Below are positions 60,545-64,000 of a stretch of 64,000 bases of DNA, in pieces. Each line of letters opens with the position of its first letter. The stretch's first letter is position 1. Where the stretch lies: positions 1 to 64,000 of the forward strand of contig CAZGMS010000072.1 in assembly GCA_964526915.1 (NCBI GenBank), in the 5' to 3' direction. Source of the DNA: JAHJDR01 sp964526915. Its GTDB lineage: Bacteria; UBA10199; JADGCS01. The notes below the pieces were generated by a model. That model saw only the letters and a program-made list of their open reading frames with translations. It did no database searches and was not told the DNA's origin. Position numbers and translations under genes: made by a program.

Positions 60545-61801
60545 TCACTTAGAATAGAAATGAGAAACCTTGAATAAGGCCTCTGCAATATCAGCAATGT
60601 CCTTTTCAGAATAGTTTTCGTGAATATTTAAATTGAAATGCGTATCAGTCACTTGTGTAATGTTATCAAATTTGAATACTGGTTGACGCTCACCATGATA
60701 ATCTTTACACTGCCAAGGAAAACCACTTTTCCCAAACACACTTTGATTTTTGAACCATGGATTTTCGCACGGAACATACCGATAAGTTTCTGTTACCGGC
60801 AACCCTTCGGCCTTGAGTGCCAAAGCAAATTCTTTTTTGGAACCATTTAGATTCTCAATGGGGACTTTCATGCGAAAAAACCAGAAGCTGGGTTCTACAT
60901 CAACTTCAAATTGTCCAAAACACACAGAACCACAGCCTTGAAGTCTTTTATTAAGAGAATCTGCAAGCTGGCGTCTTTGCATGATGTGATAACTAAGTTT
61001 TTCCAGTTGAACAAACCCAATCGACGCCGGCAATTCACTTAAATTACAATTCAGACCAGCAACAGCATTGTGAACACCATCAATTTTACCTGTCTGATTA
61101 AAGGGTTTACCACGATCTGCAAATCGTTTTACTTTCCAATACAGTTCTTCATCTTTTGTATAGACGACCCCGCCCTGCCCCCCTGTGCAATGAAGCTTTG
61201 AAAACATTGTAGAAAATATTGCAATATCACCAAACGTCCCAACCTTTTGCCCTTGATACAAAGCACCATGAGATTGTGAACAATCTTCAATAACGTATAA
61301 TCCATGTTTGTTAGCCACAGCCATCACAGGCTCCATATTCACTGGTTCACCACCAATGTGTGCAACAATAATAGCCTTTACCCGCGGTGTGATCACACGC
61401 TCAATTTCTTCTGCGCACGTATTGTACGAATAAGTTGTGCTGTCTGCCATGATGGGGACACATCCTGCAAATAACACTGGCATCACTCCACCAGCATCAG
61501 TGATGGGTGGAACAATCACTTCGGATAACGCATCAAGTTCCAACGCTCCCAAAGCAACAAACAACGCATTTGTCCCTGAATTTACCCCATCGGCAAAGCC
61601 TCCACCCATCCACTCTGCAAAGGCTTTCTCGTAACGTTGCTCCCATTTCCCATTATAGCCAAATGCATCGCCCGATGTGATGGCTTCATCCAACACCTTA
61701 AGAACGACTTGTTTTTCCTTTTCAGTCATCAGATTCCTTTTGGGGAACGGCATTTTGCGGACAGGCTCACCACCATGAACAGCTAGTTTCATAATACTCA
61801 T
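60545..61801 (-). CDS. DegT/DnrJ/EryC1 aminotransferase
   Basis: 418 residues. PFPKRNLMTEKEKQVVLKVL, DGVNSGTNALFVALGALEL and VIEDCSQSHGALYQGQKVG are family motifs; the Schiff-base Lys is in STMFSKLHCTGGQGG. The sequence is nearer the inosamine/amino-sugar (StrS) type with the long C-terminal extension than WecE or PglE. It aminates a keto sugar or keto cyclitol, donor glutamate or glutamine. The ATG overlaps the radical SAM stop as ATGA. Fourth aminotransferase of the locus, so four different amino sugars may be made. Confidence 0.88.
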   Translation of the reverse strand: MSIMKLAVHGGEPVRKMPFPKRNLMTEKEKQVVLKVLDEAITSGDAFGYNGKWEQRYEKAFAEWMGGGFADGVNSGTNALFVALGALELDALSEVIVPPITDAGGVMPVLFAGCVPIMADSTTYSYNTCAEEIERVITPRVKAIIVAHIGGEPVNMEPVMAVANKHGLYVIEDCSQSHGALYQGQKVGTFGDIAIFSTMFSKLHCTGGQGGVVYTKDEELYWKVKRFADRGKPFNQTGKIDGVHNAVAGLNCNLSELPASIGFVQLEKLSYHIMQRRQLADSLNKRLQGCGSVCFGQFEVDVEPSFWFFRMKVPIENLNGSKKEFALALKAEGLPVTETYRYVPCENPWFKNQSVFGKSGFPWQCKDYHGERQPVFKFDNITQVTDTHFNLNIHENYSEKDIADIAEALFKVSHFYSK

Positions 61802-62733
61802 ATTGATTTCTTTGAGTTGAAGTTATGTAGAACACTTTTTATTTTCCAAAAAAATGGTACTTTTGGAAGGTTGCCATACCCAACATAATCACATACCCGA
61901 CATAAATCGCTACAATTTCGATTTTGTCGAGACAGTTCTCTTCTCATTTTTTGAAACTTTGTCCCAAACCAGACTTCAAACAATGAAGCCTTGTTAAGAT
62001 CTCCCATTTCATTCATATTATAAAAGTCATTGATACAAGAACAAACCATTCCGCTAGGTTTAATATACATTATCTCATACACTTGATCACAGGGTGCTTG
62101 GCAGACCTCTTTATAAAATTGCTTTACATTCCCAGCGCGACTCGTCCACGTTTCCTGATAGGTTCTATTGATATGTGTAATTTTCTTTACCAAACTATCA
62201 TCCAATTGGGATAACATATTCAAGTTTCGCTCACAGGCCTTGTCATCATATGAATTTAAATATATATGATTCAAACCATCATGAAACAACTGAGAAACTC
62301 TGTGTGTTGTTAATAAATCACCATTTGTTGTAATAAATATCCAAGCCCTGGGAAGTTTTTTTCGGGCATATTTTAAAAATTCATTAAATCGTTTATCGGT
62401 TAATGGCTCATTAATCTCATATAAGCTCAAAATCCCCGAATATGAAATTGAAGCCAATTCATTAATAATACGTTTAAATAACTTCTCATTGATATTCTGC
62501 TTGACTGGCGACCTTTCCAGCCCATAATGACAAAAAGAACACTTTCGTGTGCACATATAATTGGTCTGAATTTTAATGTGCTTAAAAAGATCTTTGTCGG
62601 CTAATCCTTGTTTGCGCCTAAAAGACTGATAGGGATTCCGAATATTCCTAATATACCAATCTCTCAAAAAGACTTTCGTCCTGATACGTAAAGGAATATT
62701 ATTTTTCCAATCATCACTCATAATAAGAAACAT
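61798..62733 (-). CDS. Radical SAM protein with C-terminal Cys-rich (SPASM/twitch-like) region
   Basis: 311 residues. The 4Fe-4S/SAM motif CxxxCxxC is CTRKCSFC (61-68), followed by SLYEINEPLTDKRF and IFITTNGDLL, typical of radical SAM barrels. The C-terminus holds more cysteines (VCSCINDF near 230 and CSDLCRVCDYVG near 280) for an auxiliary cluster. Expected radical chemistry is an epimerisation, dehydrogenation or C-C or C-S bond change, possibly on a nucleotide sugar or lipid-linked sugar; there is no peptide substrate in view. Encoded one base after the second radical SAM gene. Confidence 0.87.
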   Translation of the reverse strand: MFLIMSDDWKNNIPLRIRTKVFLRDWYIRNIRNPYQSFRRKQGLADKDLFKHIKIQTNYMCTRKCSFCHYGLERSPVKQNINEKLFKRIINELASISYSGILSLYEINEPLTDKRFNEFLKYARKKLPRAWIFITTNGDLLTTHRVSQLFHDGLNHIYLNSYDDKACERNLNMLSQLDDSLVKKITHINRTYQETWTSRAGNVKQFYKEVCQAPCDQVYEIMYIKPSGMVCSCINDFYNMNEMGDLNKASLFEVWFGTKFQKMRRELSRQNRNCSDLCRVCDYVGYGNLPKVPFFWKIKSVLHNFNSKKSI

Positions 62734-62734
62734 T

Positions 62735-63985
62735 CTATCTCTTGATTACACTCGAAACCCAAAAATCATTGCCAAAATGATAATTATTGTTTTGTAAAAA
62801 AGAAACTTTTTGTGGAATATATTCGCTGGCTATCATAATATACGGTTTAGAAGGAAACTCACTTCTATCCCGCAGTTGTTCTTGCAAATAACAACTTTTA
62901 TTTAACAGTGTACATTTTTTTTCGGTCCGCTCACACTCTATAAATCCAGAAACCTGAATACCACTTTTAACTAAGCGATCATAGAGAACAGTTGCCATTT
63001 TTTCTGTGCCCCATATCAACAAAGGTCTATCGGGATCATAAAAATCCATTTTAACATCCAAAATATCCATAATTTTCGGATAGGGTCGGTTGTTTATGAG
63101 ATAGGGAATAGCCTGTTGCATACATTCTTTACAAAACGACTGACATTTTTTTGCCTTCTTCATTTCCTCATAAGAGTAATCATAAAGATCACCAAAGGCA
63201 TAACCCGACATCTCCTTTGTCATCATGCAACAGGTGAGCAGTCTGCTTTTCTCATCGATAAACAAAACCTCATGATAAGGACATGTGTATGATGGTGGCA
63301 CTTGTTTTTTGACTTGCTCGGGATAATAGAATATCAGGTCCTGTGACAACTTTTTCAATTCATCATAGGGCATTTCATTTGCCAGATATGCCTTCAACCT
63401 CCTCAAATCGGCTATACCAGCGTATGTAGGAGAAACACACAAATTCTGTTCCTTGGCAAAGGCCAGCATATCTGGTATCTCATCAATATTAAATTGATAG
63501 ACATGATATCTGATTTCTGCTTTTCCACGAAAACCACAACGCCGATAATTATCCAGCATCTGAACAATATTATCTTTTATTTTATGAAAACTGAATCCAT
63601 GTATTCTGTCATAGGAGTTTTGAGAAAAACCTGACATGGAAAAAACCAAAGCCCTTAAATTTCTTAAAGCCTGTTCATTTTCAAAATACAGTGGGCGTGA
63701 GGCATTAGTGCTCACAATGTATTCGTGACCTTCATCATTTAAAAATGCTGCTATCTCTCCAAATTGTGGATTCAACATTGGTTCACCCCAATTGTACAAG
63801 AAAAAGTAGGCATCAGCAGTGATGACATTATTTTTTTTTAGATAAAAAACAGCTTTTTTAAATTCATCACAAGTAATATACTGCTTTGATGTATTGCTAT
63901 TATCATGAGATTCAATCCCTGTCGCACACCAGGGGCAGAGGGCATTACATTTACCTGATATTTCAAAAACAACATGATTATACAT
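62735..63985 (-). CDS. Radical SAM protein with extra C-terminal domain
   Basis: 416 residues. CxxxCxxC is CNALCPWC (13-20), FFLYNWGEPMLNP and YIVSTNASRPL are barrel motifs, and LLTCCMMTKEM with KCQSFCKECMQQ (about 235-300) form a SPASM-like auxiliary cluster region. Residues 320-416 add a Rossmann-like segment (LLIWGTEKMATVLYDRLVKSG) resembling the nucleotide-binding start of NDP-sugar enzymes. A strong AGGAGG seven bases before the ATG marks the start; the operon may continue beyond the window edge. Confidence 0.87.
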   Translation of the reverse strand: MYNHVVFEISGKCNALCPWCATGIESHDNSNTSKQYITCDEFKKAVFYLKKNNVITADAYFFLYNWGEPMLNPQFGEIAAFLNDEGHEYIVSTNASRPLYFENEQALRNLRALVFSMSGFSQNSYDRIHGFSFHKIKDNIVQMLDNYRRCGFRGKAEIRYHVYQFNIDEIPDMLAFAKEQNLCVSPTYAGIADLRRLKAYLANEMPYDELKKLSQDLIFYYPEQVKKQVPPSYTCPYHEVLFIDEKSRLLTCCMMTKEMSGYAFGDLYDYSYEEMKKAKKCQSFCKECMQQAIPYLINNRPYPKIMDILDVKMDFYDPDRPLLIWGTEKMATVLYDRLVKSGIQVSGFIECERTEKKCTLLNKSCYLQEQLRDRSEFPSKPYIMIASEYIPQKVSFLQNNNYHFGNDFWVSSVIKR

Positions 63986-64000
63986 GGTAGCTTCCTCCTA

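Overview
The window is a piece of a Gram-negative bacterial chromosome that is almost entirely a surface-polysaccharide (O-antigen or capsule type) biosynthesis locus. The organism cannot be named from the sequence. Evidence for a Gram-negative cell: undecaprenyl-linked sugar priming enzymes, Wzx/Wzy/Wzz proteins, an SLBB export protein, and the tRNA-Thr(UGU)-tRNA-Tyr order that in many Proteobacteria precedes tRNA-Gly, a second tRNA-Thr and tuf. The DNA is moderately AT-rich, more so in the flippase and polymerase genes. Short intergenic repeat families (TAAGGC-type, ATTGATAATTG-type, ATTCGAAATTCG-type) occur only in the left 9 kb.

Left flank (1-9 kb): two tRNAs separated by a hairpin-rich spacer, a small hypothetical gene, a phasin-like protein with a basic tail, a membrane HAMP-GAF-GGDEF diguanylate cyclase, a zinc-type dehydrogenase, and an acidic lipoprotein behind a good sigma70-type promoter. 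The dehydrogenase and lipoprotein genes are bracketed by two inverted copies of a composite intergenic repeat. manC (plus strand) converges on an SLBB export gene (minus strand), followed by a DUF4143 AAA ATPase flanked by repeats.

Main locus (8.8-64 kb): every gene is on the minus strand, so transcription runs from high to low coordinates; many stop/start pairs overlap as ATGA or GTGA. In transcription order: two radical SAM proteins, aminotransferase, surface-carbohydrate protein, methyltransferase, flippase, asparagine synthetase, two methyltransferases, ATP-grasp ligase, PHP hydrolase, deacetylase-like protein, glycosyltransferase, aminotransferase, FemAB-type acyltransferase, second deacetylase-like protein, glycosyltransferase (64-44 kb); two-domain dehydrogenase and heparinase-like lyase (44-40.5 kb); rfbA, rfbB, GtrB/ArnC-like GT2, two methyltransferases, WecE-like aminotransferase, GT39-like membrane transferase (40.5-33.5 kb); wecB, GT4, WbpV-like reductase, WbpL-like priming transferase (33.5-29.2 kb); an unusual eight-gene metabolic island (29.1-20.9 kb); flippase, polymerase, GT4, deacetylase-like, GT4, then PglC-, PglD- and PglE-like enzymes, Wzz and a PglF/WbpM-like 4,6-dehydratase (20.7-8.8 kb).

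Together the genes could make dTDP-4-amino-4,6-dideoxyhexose (rfbA, rfbB, wecE), UDP-ManNAc (wecB), UDP-QuiNAc and/or UDP-diNAc-bacillosamine (4,6-dehydratase plus reductase or plus PglE/PglD), and GDP-mannose (manC). They could prime on a polyprenyl phosphate by two routes, extend with several GT4 enzymes, and then flip, polymerise and control chain length. The strongest candidate for something undescribed is the 20.9-29.1 kb island: CitE-like lyase, split fumarase/tartrate-dehydratase-like pair, U32-like barrel, aldo-keto reductase, MmgE/PrpD protein, phosphonopyruvate-decarboxylase-like TPP enzyme and ATP-grasp ligase, with no PEP mutase in view. It may build and attach an unusual acyl or aminoacyl substituent; that is inference. 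No gene-free stretch exceeds 300 bases.
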